Position numbers and translations under genes: made by a program
Part shown: positions 47,506 through 60,245 of the stretch, piece by piece
Numbering within the stretch: position 1 is the stretch's first letter
Layout of the letters: the number at the start of each line of letters is the position of its first letter
From: Sclerotinia nivalis
Lineage: Eukaryota > Ascomycota > Leotiomycetes > Helotiales > Sclerotiniaceae
Length of the DNA: 64,000 nt
Reading direction: 5' to 3'
Assembly (NCBI GenBank): GCA_029531795.1
Contig: JAPEIS010000007.1
Location: 1,922,001 to 1,986,000, forward strand
The notes under the pieces: model-generated
What the model saw: only the letters and a program-made list of their open reading frames with translations
What the model was told of the DNA's origin: nothing
Database searches by the model: none

Positions 47506-48224
47506 GATTAGCGATTGTATCGAATGGTATCGCGTATATAATTAAAGAACGCGAATCGTAAAAGCTTTTATTTATGAAATGTAGTATGGGATGATTCGAT
47601 ATTTGTAGTTAGTTTGGGAGGCAAATTGGAAAGGAAATAAAAAAGGACGGGCACGGGCGTAAACAGAGGAGCGGAAGAGCCGGACAATAGAGCGGTGGAG
47701 GGAGGTGTACGGAGTAGAAATATATTTTTGATGGAGCCACCAATGTCTTTGAGATGCGTGAATCGTGAATCCCAAGTAAGTTGTAATTTGTAACTTAGAA
47801 AGAGGTCAAACGAATTGAGATTTTTTTGTCAAAAACACATTTTCTTTTCTGTGAGCGGAATTGAATGATAAAAATAATTATTGTATTTGACTAAAACAAT
47901 AAGCTCGTTCAGACCCGTTCGATTCCGATGGAGAAATTTAGCCACCTAAATTTGGAGACACCGATTACCTGCACCTTCAACCCTGCAGAAATCTTAATTT
48001 GGATTCTTGCTTATTAACATAAGTCACGTGGGAATCAAATACATCAAGTCGCACAGTCACGGTCACATGACGGCGGGGTTTTGTTTTCTTCAGGTCGGCT
48101 CAGTCATCTTATAATTCTACTTATTCATCCACCTTGCAATCTTTGGTGTCCATACTTTTCTTCTTCCCCTTCTACAAAACATAAAAAAGCGTAGCACAGC
48201 TTGAAGATAACTCCAAAACCCAAA
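47506..48224. promoter_or_regulatory. divergent promoter of SCS7 and HET-C
   Basis: The 720-bp region between divergent starts contains TACGGAGTA at 47708-47716 and two CACGTG-like/CACRTGA elements (GTCACGTGGG near 48025, GGTCACATGAC near 48061). These are possible bHLH sites, by inference only. Confidence 0.5.
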
Positions 48225-50727
48225 ATGGCTTTCTTAACGCCCAACGCCGGGTCGTTTTTACTCATAGCATGCATCTTGCTTATTGTTCTTCCTGCCCCGG
48301 CAGCAGCTTTTGGTGCTGGTAACATTCCCAGTATATCCAATATTGAGGGCAAGAATTTCCGTCATGGTGATATTGAGGATATGCTTAAGACTGTTGCTTT
48401 CATTAAGGGTCATAAATGGACTAGCATGATGATTAAGAGGGTTTACTTTGGTAACTGGTTACGAGATTATTCTCAAGCAGTTGATGTAGGAAGTTTGAAA
48501 GGAGTATCAGCACCTACTATTCGTATTCTGGTATGCAAACAAAACCCCCCTTATCATTTGTATGAATACTCATTGTTCGAACATAGGTTTGGGTTTTGAG
48601 TTTCTTGTCTTTTGGTTATGCTACTGCAGAATTTGAGGTCACAGAAGAACGTCTTGGCGTTTATAGACCCGAAGAGCATATCGACAACCCCAAAGGTTAT
48701 GCTGATAATCAGGATGCAAGAACCTTCGATCCTAGGCTTCGTGGTCCTATTAACCCAATGGAACTAGAGATCGACCCAAATACAGGCATGAAGAATTATA
48801 TTGCGAATGAAAGTGGAGGTTGGGCTACTAGTGCTGGCTATGTCAAATTCAGCTTTGCAAGAAGTATCCATTTTGGTAGACTCTATACCAGCGGTTCTCA
48901 TGGTAAAGGCAAAGAAGAAGATCTATGTGAAGCCCTTCGATGCCTTGGACAAGCCCTACACTGCATGGAAGACTTTGGAGCGCATACAAATTATTGCGAG
49001 TTAGCCTTGAGAGAACTAGGGTATCGTGATGTATTTCCACATTGTGGTGCCAATGCGGAGATTAACATTCGTGGTCACCATGTTTATCCTCTAGTTACAG
49101 GTACATTTGGAGCGGTTGATTTCCTGCACTCTGTTCTTGGTGAAGCAAATGATCATTTTACCCAAACCGAAGTCGAAGAAATGGATCTTGCTCTAGGTGG
49201 AGCGCAAAAGGCTCAACAAGGTGGTGGCGGGAGTGGTGGCGGCGATGGCCAACGTGGATTATTCGGATCTGGAAGTGGTGGCACAGACTTTGCAGGCCTT
49301 CTTTCTCAAATTCCTGGTATGGGAGGTGGATTAGCAAGTACCGCACGAGATCTTCAAGCTCAATCAGCTGCTCAAGAATACCAAAACTCCAATCAACGGA
49401 CCAGAGCTGATGGAAACACTTTTACTGCTCCGCCTGGCTCTACAGGTGGTCCCCCAGGTCCGGGTGTTCCAGGAATGAGCCCCGATTTCGATCCGGTCGC
49501 AACTGCGAAAAAGATTTATCCTATTCTCGAGTTTAGGGATAAGATTGTAAGAGCAATTAACAACACAATTGCCAAGATTCCCGGTCTTGAATCATTGGTC
49601 GAGAAGATTAGTGAAACCTTGACTGTGTTTATACTATCTTTACTCGCACCATTTGTCCGACCTATCATCGATGCAGTGTCTGATAGTTTGAGGAAGGGGT
49701 CTAGTACAGTTGTTGAAGCCAGTGCAAACTCTCAATTTGAGCCATGGAACGATCCACATTGCAGCGATCCAACCCACTCCATGCTTTCCAAGGATCATTT
49801 TTCTAATGTTTTGAATTCATGTGCTGGGAGAGTGGCTTCCACTATCTTGCAATACGTTACACCGTAAGGTTTCTTCCTATAATTGCAATAGAATCACTAA
49901 CCTTCTTTAGTCGCATACTATACGCCTGGCAAAATCCAGGCATTCCCGTCGATGAGGTCATGAATGATATTCTACGCACCTTCCATCACCCGGCTCTACG
50001 CGACGAACATGTTGAAATCCAAAAGGACATGTTCGATACTGTCAAAAACTGGGTGAAAGAACAGCCAAGTGCCCAAAGTCTAAACCATCTCCTTGGTTCA
50101 GAATCCGTGAAGGCCGGTAGAAACCACACTGGCTCAGATCAACACGACCATAATCATGGTGCACTAGGTGGTCATGGTAAAACCTCAGGATCCATCTGGT
50201 CAGAAATCAAAACCAGGGATCTGGGAGCAATGGAGGGATTGGATACGAAACCATCATACATAAACCCTTCCGCAATCCCAGGTTCCCCAGGAAGACATGC
50301 CACCCCAAATTACGGATATGGAAACACGGGTCCTACAGAACCAACTCAAGGTGGAAATGCCTATCTCGAGCCAAGTTATCAACAGCAAGGTGGATATGCA
50401 TCTCAACAACCTCCATACCAACAATATGGAGGCTATGAACAACAACAGCAGCAGCCATATGATCAACAATATGGAGGCCCCCCACCTAACAGCTACGAGC
50501 AAGGTCCTCCACCGAGAGAGTACTGGAATCAAGGTCCTCCACCTTCCGGCCAATGGGGTCAACAGGGACCACCTCCCCCGGACCCATGGGGTCAAGGTCC
50601 TCCTCAAACTCAATATCCACCTCAGCAGGGATATCAAGGCCAGCAATATCCACCTCAGCAACCTCCTTATGGTGGACAAGGTGGGTATCAGTACCCACCT
50701 AGTGGTGGTGGATATGGGGGCTGCTAA
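48225..50727 (+). CDS. het-c: heterokaryon incompatibility protein HET-C
   Basis: Three exons: 48225-48530, 48587-49863 and 49911-50727 (799 aa), with introns of 56 and 47 bp. HET-C (Pfam HET-C family) is the fungal protein known from Neurospora, where alleles of het-c trigger vegetative incompatibility. A signal peptide (AGSFLLIACILLIVLPAPAAAF) is followed by the conserved domain: GKNFRHGDIEDMLKTVAF, KRVYFGNWLRDYSQAVDVG, DPRLRGPINPMELEIDP, HCMEDFGAHTNYCELAL, HVYPLVTGTFGAVDFLHSVL and RILYAWQNPGIPVDEV. A Gly/Ser-rich insert (about residues 325-370) interrupts the domain. The C-terminal 180 residues are a Tyr/Gln/Pro/Gly-rich tail with many PYQQ, QYGG and QGPPP repeats, as in known HET-C proteins. 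Whether it acts in incompatibility here cannot be read from sequence. Confidence 0.96.
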
Positions 50728-52925
50728 GTCGGCGGTTGATGATTTCATTTGGTCTGGTTTGGTGTGGTTTGGTTCTCACTACAATTTATACTGGTTGGCG
50801 GGAAAGTGCATGCAGGGGAAATGGTGATAAAGGGTATGAACGGTGGGAAAGTCGAGGTTCAAATGGGGTTTTGAATTATGCATTATGGGCTATGATTGGA
50901 TAAATAACCTCAGATAGGCAGCTAGCTACACGATGATTCATAATGGATGTATGAAAAAGCTAGTCTTCATGAGAGAATACATAAGTAGATTTTACACTGT
51001 TCTGACTTCAACTCTCGACTTCCCATCATATATGAAAGATCAAATACTGAGACTTAGAATCATAAGGATGACTATGTGCGGTTGAGAATGAGCAACGAAC
51101 GAGTTGTAGCAATTGGCGAGTAGATGGTAAATGATTTCTCTTCGCTCCCAACTCTATTTATTCATCGGCGTGTTTACTTGATGGATTTGGTAAGTCTTAT
51201 GTTCTTTTTCTTGTGGACAATAAGGGTGAGTGTCACTGGTTGTAAGTAATGTAGTATTCGATGTTCTATTTTTCGGAAGAGGGAGAAGGGAGAAGGGAGA
51301 TCGAGGATGAGGATGGGTGTGAGGATGATATATCTTGATATCTGTGGTCTAAGGTTAATAGTGTAACTTTTTGGAAATTATTTTTCAATCTCAATTATAT
51401 TATGCATATGTGGGACAATGGGTTTATCGGTTGATGGTTAATATCATGAGAGTGGTGAAGAATGAAGAATAGTAATGGTAATTTTTTAGGAATTGTAAAA
51501 GCTAGAGTTCACGATGGAGAACTGCGGTTTTGCTGGTAGGAGATGTTTTAGTAATGATTACTTGACTGTGATTCGACTTTTTGTAAGATCGATTGTTTAT
51601 TTGTTTAAATAACAACTGACTGATCGAATAATGTATTTATTCCTAACCTATATTTAGAACTACATTTGACATCATATTCTAGATACAAAATTCAAGAAAA
51701 GCAGTGGCCATAGTAAAGTATCCATATACACTATTTTCTTTCAGTCGCTTACACCCCTACAGATCCTTGGGATCCTACCTCTCCCTTGGTCCTATACACT
51801 GGTGCTACTTTCACTTTCTTTGAGAATTAGAAGATGCGGTTAGGCATATTTTATTTTCCAAGCCCTATTGATTAGTTCAGCCTTACAGAAAATAACGTCC
51901 CCAAACACTAATGCTAATCCCAATGCAAGTAAGTGTACAAAACCAAGCTGATTCTTTTGAGCTACGAAACTCATATGATTAACCTGGTTAATTGCATTTA
52001 GATCGAATGTTCTTTGGTATTCTCTGCTTAAGATTCCTTCAGGAAGGAGCAGCCTTGTTGGGTTTCCGGGTAAATACAAATATATAAATATAACTCGCAC
52101 AGAATCAAATCGACTTGCTGTGGAAATAACACGCGAATCACATGGTTACAAGTAATTGCCCAAGTACCGAGATACCAAACAATTCAACCAACCCGGACGA
52201 AAAGGCGAGAAATTTGGAAATGACTACTATTAGCATAGATTAACCATACCATCCCAAACACAACATCATTCAGCAGCAAGCAATCCATACAGAATCAGAT
52301 AAACCCGCATGGAAATAAAACAATGACGCAATTCCTTTCCAAATTCCGAACTTAAGAGATAAGTAGACCAATCGAAAGACAAGAAGTATTCAAGTGAGTG
52401 CGGTATTTGCTTAGTAGCGGTGCCATCTCCACGCTTCTTTCTACTAGATATTTTAGTCTAATACCGAGGGTAAACATTTTTATATTGAAGTTTCTAGTAT
52501 GAATATCAGTTCATCATTGCATTGGCTATTGTTATGAGATCTGGTATAGTAATATAAAGTAAAGTCGTTGAATGAGATAATATAGTAATAGTGAGTGAGC
52601 AGTTGGGAAGTTAGTATGATTTTATCTCCATGAGAACTTATTTCTTCTTAGCTGATTCTTTCACTCTATCCCAATTAAGTTATAGTTTCATAAAAGACCT
52701 ATAGTTCAAATAGATGAAATTTGAGATATAATTTTCCAAAATCCCCCCAGGTTTCTTTTGTGTCTCGTTTTCTGCGAGGAAATTCCTAGGATTTAACTTC
52801 ATTCACTTAACTCGGTTTAAACATTAACTTGATTCAGACTTTTAGGTCATATCACTCTTTTAAGCTAACCCAAACAGTTAGTCTACATCATATTCCTAAG
52901 TCAGTTGTAGTATTAGAACGTGGAA
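50728..52925. other. intergenic, no gene seen
   Basis: About 2.2 kb of AT-rich DNA after HET-C. A (GGGAGAA)3 run lies near 51280-51300. No coding frame, RNA gene or mobile element is supported. Confidence 0.6.
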
Positions 52926-53534
52926 ATGGCACAGAATGATTGGGGATTCGGCGGTAGGCGCCAAGGTAGCCTTCCTCGTCTGATCGAGAGAATGGTTGTT
53001 ACATCTTCTGTCAGTAGAGATGAGGCGGAGGTGAAGCAGAAAGATGTAAATAATACTTTCGTTCCTTGCTTGAGACTAAGAGGAGGACAGAAGAGTGAGA
53101 AGGAGAAGGGGGAGAAGGGGGAGAAGGAGGAGGAAGAAGCAAAGGAAGAGAGTGAAGACGAGGAATCCAACTACCCCTCAAATCTACACCCCGACGATGC
53201 GATAGAATCAATAGAGGAAGTCGACGTTGACCTAACCGGGAGAGTGACGTTATTCCACGCTGCCTACCGTGGCCGTTATCCCTACTGCGCAGAATCCCAC
53301 GCCATCAAATGGACCGAGATAGCTGCTCACCTAACCGTGGAAAAAGTTCAAGAATACGATTACTACGCTTTCTGGGCAGATTCCACTTTAGTTGAGGTGG
53401 CTGGCTCGACTTATCTCCAGCAGAACTTGACGGAGGAGTTGTGGATACCAGAATTGATGGATGATGGGCCGAAAAGTTGGTGCTGTGGTAAGCGTTGGTG
53501 TTGGGGTCATGGGAATAATGTAGAGTGGATTTGA
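52926..53534 (+). CDS. acidic protein of unknown function with internal LRLRGG
   Basis: A single open frame from ATG 52926 (202 aa), preceded by an in-frame TAG at 52914-52916. I do not recognise the family. Residues 1-45 are mixed; residues 49-54 read LRLRGG, preceded by Pro-Cys, and are followed by a long Lys/Glu stretch (KSEKEKGEKGEKEEEEAKEE, about 57-80) and by a better-ordered region (DLTGRVTLFHAAYRGRYPYC, then AIKWTEIAAHLTVEKVQEYDY and AGSTYLQQNLTEELWIPELM). The C-terminus is Cys/Trp-rich (SWCCGKRWCWGHG). A donor GTAAGC at 53488 could start an intron that shortens the tail. No signal peptide or membrane span. Lineage-restricted gene is likely; the start is supported by the upstream stop. 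Confidence 0.6.
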   Translation: MAQNDWGFGGRRQGSLPRLIERMVVTSSVSRDEAEVKQKDVNNTFVPCLRLRGGQKSEKEKGEKGEKEEEEAKEESEDEESNYPSNLHPDDAIESIEEVDVDLTGRVTLFHAAYRGRYPYCAESHAIKWTEIAAHLTVEKVQEYDYYAFWADSTLVEVAGSTYLQQNLTEELWIPELMDDGPKSWCCGKRWCWGHGNNVEWI

Positions 53535-55245
53535 TGTTGATGTTCTTTGGATGTTTAGGGTGTTTTGATCTTTGACATAATCAGGGATGTTTAAGCCAGT
53601 ATCATCTTCTGTCTTTCTTGGAGCATTTGATAGGTTTGATATTTGACTTCATCTGGAGTATTCAACCAATTAGATGTTCGAGAAAAGACTAGAGATATCT
53701 TAGAATGATTTGAAGATTCGACGACGCTGAATATTCAAACTACAGTTGAAGATCCCTCACATTCTCGCCATCCAGACCGCCAAACACCCTCCGTCTCCTG
53801 CACAATCGAGTGGGTATCTTCTCTGTCGCCTGTTAAACACCATCGAATCACTCGATTCATTTCGTCACTCGGATATACCAGAAGAACATTAGAAGCCCGC
53901 CTTCCCGCGTACAATCAAAACCAACTTTACTGCCGCCTATCAAATATGTCAGAGCTGACTTCTTCTTCGTCGGATATTCAACAACTCGTCACTGGATTAT
54001 ATAGAAAGGGTCATTTTTACTTGCTCCTCTCATACAAGCGAGCCAATTTACTCTATGTCTTATACCATCACTGCCGAGCTTGACTCGAAATAGTAAGGAG
54101 AGAGGATAGCTGAGGAGTCTAGAGAGATCACTCATACCTCTTTAATAGATAGACACTACTGAATACCGTATCTTATCTTGTGTCTGCTAATTTCCCCGAT
54201 TATAGAGTCGAGCTCGTTGAGTTAGTCTCTAATTTCACTAGACAATTCAAACAACCCACCGCCACGAACAATAATCATCACATGCTCACCAACCCAAAAC
54301 TATCACTACTAATCCCATTGAAGTGCCAAGCAACTACGCAAGTCCTTCATATTGTACTATACCCCCCCAAAAAAGAAGATAACAATAATAATAATAATAA
54401 AAAGATCAAAAGAGCCAAAGACGGACTAGGAAACAGAGATAGAAAGCAAATGCCCTCCCCCCGCCCCCCCCGGCAGGAATAAAAAGAGGCAAAAAGACCA
54501 ATGGCAAAAGTAACAACAGCATACTCGACGGCAATCTTACGATAACCCAAGGGTACTTAACATATTACTCATCACTCCATGAACACCAACCATCAACCAT
54601 CAACCATGCCAAGCTCAAGCTCTATCCAGCTCAAGCTCACCAACAAAAACAAGCAAGACCAAGCAAGCAAATATTTCACAGCACGGTACAATAGTCCAGC
54701 ATCACTTATATGCAAGACATACGCAGCTAGACATGACTTGTCTTCCAATCCATATCCATATCCATATCCTTCTAATCCATATCCTTCTAGCCGTGTAGCA
54801 CATCCACAATACATCCACGGCTTACCTATTCCATCATTGTGACTATCACTATCGCTATCATATAATATAATATATATAATAATAAAAGTACACACCAAGC
54901 ATTCAACCAAAGTGGAGTCATGAACACAGATGCGGATGGGGATACGGATGGGAAGGCAATCGGCAATCGTGTCTTGAGTTTTGTATTATTGAGTTGTAGC
55001 TTGCTTGGCTGAATAGCAAACTAGCTGACTAGTTCCCGCGGCTGCAGATTGTGGTCTCGAGACTAGAGATTAGAGAAGAGCTTTGACTTTACTTTGGTAG
55101 GTTTGTAGAGGGGATTGTGAAGGTGGAGGTGGAGGATGAGGGTGGAGGATGAGGATGAAGGGAGAGGAGAAAGGTGAACAGTGAAGAGTGGGTAGGAATT
55201 AATTGATGAAGAAAAGAAGAAGAAAGGGACGAAAGGAAGAAAGAG

Positions 55246-55277
55246 GGAAGGAAGGAAGGAAGGAAGGAAGGAAGGAA
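55246..55277. repeat. microsatellite (GGAA)8
   Basis: Eight perfect GGAA units inside a longer purine-only stretch (about 55217-55287). Confidence 0.9.
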
Positions 55278-56066
55278 GAGAGAGATGAAATATTTAATTC
55301 AAACTTTGTAATGATACATATGTATGAGGAACATAACAAAACATCGAAGGATAAGTAGCTTAGCAAGTTCATTCAATTGATCAAATTGATCAATATCATA
55401 TATATGTAATAGGTAACCTATCAATTCTAAGAATAATTAGTAAATACTCACTCAGTACGTGCTATCTAGGTAGAGTACAATAAAAGTTAATGAAAACAAT
55501 ATCGCAACCCCTCACCAAGAAACACCCTCTCCCAAGAAACTATCCACCATAAGACAGAGGACAGAGTAGTACCGGTACCAACAACCCCCTCTCCTCCTCC
55601 CTCCTTCTCCAACCCCAAACCCAAACCCAACCCCCCAAAAAATAAAAGTAGAAAAAAAAACCCATCCTGCATCCCACCACAACAAGAACAACAAAAAGTG
55701 GTGGGCAAACCCCTTTGCTAAAAAAGCACGCTAAGAAAATTCGCTAAGAAGTTCGTTCACCGACACGTTTACGCCTCCCATCCCATCCCATCCCCTTAAT
55801 ACTTATCCGTATATTCCCAACATCTATACGGAACCTTATCCCAACATCTTGATTCTATATCCTATCTGGATCCTTATCTTAATCCTACCAGTACTCCGTT
55901 CCGTACATCTATCCGGAATCCGAGAAGTTTCCAAAATGCTAGAATGCTTTTATTAATTAGTCTATCTCTATCAAAGACTTAAATATATAAACATACAAAT
56001 AAAAAATAGCAAAATAAAAAATACAACCCTCCCCCCCCCAAAAGAATTGCGAAAATTTCCGCCATG

Positions 56067-56158
56067 CGTACGTACGTACGTATCCTTCCTCATACTCCGT
56101 ACATACTGCACCGCACTGTTCACCCGGTGCAAGTCTGTCTTTCTGTCTGTCTGTCTGT
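56067..56158. repeat. short microsatellites (CGTA)4 and (CTGT)n
   Basis: CGTACGTACGTACGTA at 56067-56082 is also a perfect palindrome; a CTGTCTGTCTGTCTGT run follows near 56143-56158. Confidence 0.85.
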
Positions 56159-59100
56159 TTGCCTGTTTCTTGTAACTTACAAGTTGGCCTATATCTCAAT
56201 CTCACCAATACAGCCATTTACGAGTTAAGTGGGTAAGTAGCGACATGAAGAATTGAAGAATTGGCGAATTAATAATTCGGAGATTTTATTTTATTTTGCT
56301 TCCTCCCAATTTCCCAAGGGTCCTGGAGATTGGGGGGGAAAAAAAACCCCAAAAAACTTTTTCCTATATTTGTTTATGGAGTGAGGATACTCTGTACAGT
56401 ACGGTTGTACAATACGGCCCCCGGCCCAGTGTGTGTCCGCAGTAGGTAGCATAGGAAGATCCCCATAAAAAATGTTCACGCGGGCACATGTTAATGTTAA
56501 TATTTTGGGTTGTAGAGTGGATGTGGGGAAGGGGAAGATTGAGTTTTTTTTTCAAACGGGAATGGGGTCTCGAGAAGAGGCCAATTTGATTTTACGTTTT
56601 CCGCAGGAATGTAACTTTTGATGCAGTACTACTGTACGGAGTATACATAGTGTGCAGCGTGCAGTCTGCAGTGTGCACAGTCTCGAATCTTCGAGGGAGT
56701 TCGAAACTTCAAAGGCGTGTCTTGCATTGCATGTTGTCGCCTTTGCATGTTGTCGTTTTTGCAATGTTGTCGCCTATGCGTGGTAACTTAACAATTGATA
56801 TTGTAATAATATTTTGATCATCAATTTGTGTGGGAATGTGGGAATATATTGTGTCTTAGAAGTTATATTTTGGGTAGGAAAATAAGGTGGTAGTCAGGTA
56901 CCAAGATGAGTGTACTCAACAGAGTATAAAAGCCCTGTAAAGTCTGTGCAGCATGCGAGAGACAAAAACATGAAGCTAGAAATTGACATCGTGACCTTTT
57001 CTCACGATGGATAAGAGATTTTTTGAGTTGCGGGCCACCGGCTTGAAACTCGAAAGGGGTGGATGAACCGATCAAAACTGTTCTAGAAGGGTGGTCTTGT
57101 GGGGGGGGGGTGAAAAGCAGGTGGATGGATACTCAAATGCTTAACCGCGGACTCGCAGTATGCTTTCTTGACTGGAATTTCCTATTGAGGAATAAATAAT
57201 AGTCTTAATAGATGAGCAATGCAAGTGTCATGCACGTCTGCACGGTCTTTGGTTCCAATGCTGTATCTGTATCGTATCGGTACTCCGGCACTCAATTTTA
57301 TATGTGATTGATGTGTTTTTGTTTCTGTTTCTGTTTCCGTTGGCGTTTCTCCAGGAATAGAAATAAAAGGTTAAAAAAAAAGTCTAAGAGATTAGAAAGG
57401 AGTTAAGACAAATTAGGAAATCCCGTCGGATGTCCCAATTTGGGGTTTGTAACCCCCAACTTTTTGAATCTTGAGGGGCTGGACTGGTTAGGTTGGCAAA
57501 TGAGAAAGAAGACGAGCGGGGCGAACTGACTCTCGGAACATAGATGGTTTGTAATGTTTAGACATAGATGTATGGGCGAGGCTGTGATGGAATTCTCTTA
57601 TTGTCTCGACTTTGGTTTCTAGTCTAGTGGGTTTCAATAACTGATAGATGAATGAGTAGAGGAGATGGAAAGGGTTCGGTATTTTGTTGTTGGTAAATTA
57701 TTGAATTGTTGGAATTATTGAATTGTGCATGGATGTACAAGTAATAGTAAGTGATCGTTTTCTTATTTTTGCTATTACTCGAGTAGTTTGAGATTCCATC
57801 TTGGAAGTTCCAACTTGAAACTTTGGAATTGGCATTTAGATTTAGACGCGAGGAATTGAATTGAATTGAATTGGACTAGGAGTACCGGTAGGGCATCAAA
57901 ATTCAAGAGAATGGTAAAAAGGGGTAAACCTTGAGTCGTGATGTGTTGGTAATTGAATATATTTTGAAAGTTTCAGAAGAAAGAAAAAGAAAATTGATCA
58001 CAGTCAATTTGTGGGGGGACAAGTATCGTTGCCAAAATAGAGAATGGGATTTTCTTGTAACAAAATGAAGAATGCCGAGATAAATGTGTTGTCAATGACT
58101 TACCCTTAGTACGTACCCCGTGAACAATTGAATGTCGTGATCTTCTTTCTGAGTACTCCGTACCTAGGTAGATCTATTCGCCTCAAACAGTCCAACAGTC
58201 CAACAGTGATAACTTATGTTATGAATTCATTAATGTCGTAAATTGGATATGAGGTTATACTCCGTTATGTTGTATGATGAAATCTGAGATGAGAAAATAT
58301 CAAAATGATCTCAACAATTGATGTAAAATCAATTCATGACTTCAAAAATAATGGGGGTATGATGTTACCTATGTATACGATCGAGATCTTATGCCGATTT
58401 TACACTTCTCGATGATTGAAATGATGGAATTTCATCATAACCTCACAATCCTGTTATCATTTCCAAGGCAGAGAAGAGATAAGACCTGGTTGAGCCGTTT
58501 TCCAACAACGTCGCTTCGTTTATGTTGACGTTACCCAGTTCCCTAGACACAGAAGATTTGCAGATTTGCAGATTTGCAGTCCCAATCCCCCACCATGGCG
58601 CCTCAAGTAGACACAGCCACGAGTAAGATTGTGGATCGTTTGTTAAGTCTTAGATGTTCTTCTTCCGGGAAAGAGCTGTCAAGGCGATACCGGTAGAAGC
58701 ATAGAAGCATCAGCAGTTCGATGGATGAGCTTTCGAGGGGCTAGAGCTAGTAGAGCAGCCTACTCGTCTCGTAAAAATAATAATAGTGGAGGTGTATAGA
58801 TTTTCGGAGCCCAAAGAATGCAAACCGAACTTACAGGAGACATGGTTTAAAAAAAAATGTTCCATGCTGCAGTCAGTCAGCGTACACGATGTAACGGTAG
58901 ATGCGAATGCAAACATGGATTAGAAAAGTTGTCCACGGAAGTACCTAAGTGAGTAGAGCACGGATATATTTGGTTTTCAACGGACGGACTCTAACTTCCT
59001 ATTTGGATAAATCTACTTGAGGAAATTACATGGATATTTCTATAGGGTGACGAACCACTGGGCGCGGCATAATTCCAATTATCCATCTTGATAGGAGGAA

Positions 59101-59754
59101 ATAATTCTTCCGTTTTCATAGAACACGCCTCGAACACTTGAGGAAAAAGGCCAGCCAGTTCAGTCAGCCAGTCAGCCAGCCAGCCAATATGCATAACCAT
59201 TTGAAGTTTCATGTTGACATCTAGAAATTCTAATAGAGCAAGTGGGCTGAAACTTGAGAGTAAGTCAATTGGAAGAAAGAGAAGAAGAGAGAGGGAGAAA
59301 TGGAATATGAAAACGGGACAAAAACGGGGGAGGGGGGGGGGAACATCCGTCAGCGGAAAGATAGTATCGGTGTTGGGCTAAAGGAAAGGAAAGCAGCTTG
59401 TTTTGTCCCCCTGCCCCCCCCAAAACTAATAAGAGCTTTTAGATGTTCAATTAACATCTGGACCTAATAACTGTCTAATGACTATTTAATCATCAGCTAG
59501 TTAGTATGTATTTAATGATTATCTAGTATGTATTCAGTAGTAATTAGATCTTTTCGCCCCTATTTAAGTAAAAGTAATCTACCTTTTACTTTTCTCCAGT
59601 TAACGAGACTACCTCGATGAATTTTTCGCTGATCTTTGATCCGTCACATGTCGCCCTGGGAAAATGGATCGTGTTCTGCGTGTTCTGTGCAGAGTTTACA
59701 AGGTTATTTGTGGATTTTAAACATGGATTATAGACTTTTAGCCAAATTGCTACC

Positions 59755-59792
59755 GCATTTGCATTTGCATTTGCATTTATTTGCATTTGCAT
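59755..59792. repeat. 6-bp repeat GCATTT
   Basis: Four GCATTT units at 59755-59778 are followed by ATTTGCATTTGCAT. Confidence 0.85.
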
Positions 59793-60164
59793 CAAAAGTC
59801 GAAAAATCCATAGCTTTGTATACGGAGTAGCTTCGTAATCTTCCTAAATTTAATATTTTTCGCCTCTTGAACAAGTTCCAGTCCACTGTCAGACTTTGTT
59901 CCACAACTCTACCGTGGCTTGCCAAACTATGCCAATGCTGGATGCGCGGGATCGATTTTCCCATCTCCATCCGTGCATGCGTACCAAAAGATTAACCCAA
60001 GTGACCTAAAGAGAGGGGCCCCCGCTTTCACCTGGCACAATAGTATAGTAAAATAACCTGCAACCCAAATTCAATACTGGCATGGCATGGCATAACAAGG
60101 ATAGACGGAACTTCCGACGAGAACGCCATCGACAATCGAAATTTTATACTAAGGATCTTTGCGA

Positions 60165-60245
60165 CTTTCTTAGCTTCTTAGTCTCTTAGTCTCTTAGCTT
60201 CTTAGCTTCTTAGCTTCTTAGCTTCTTCGTTTCTTAGTTCCTTAG
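60165..60245. repeat. 8-bp tandem repeat, unit TTCTTAGC/CTCTTAGT
   Basis: About nine near-identical 8-bp units (TTCTTAGC with CTCTTAGT variants) lie 470-550 bp upstream of the GUT1 start codon. Confidence 0.9.

Noticed and set aside
50254..50748. Long Leu/Trp-rich minus-strand frame opposite the HET-C tail
   Set aside because: A shadow of the plus-strand Gln/Pro/Gly-rich repeats; the plus strand has the conserved domain and splice sites.
53946..54086. Short ATG frame beginning MSELTSSSSDIQQLV
   Set aside because: Ends after 46 codons, with no splice continuation found.
54579..54842. Small open frame with YPYPYPSNPYPSS repeats
   Set aside because: Arises from an ATCCATATCC microsatellite; no start context, splicing or homology support.
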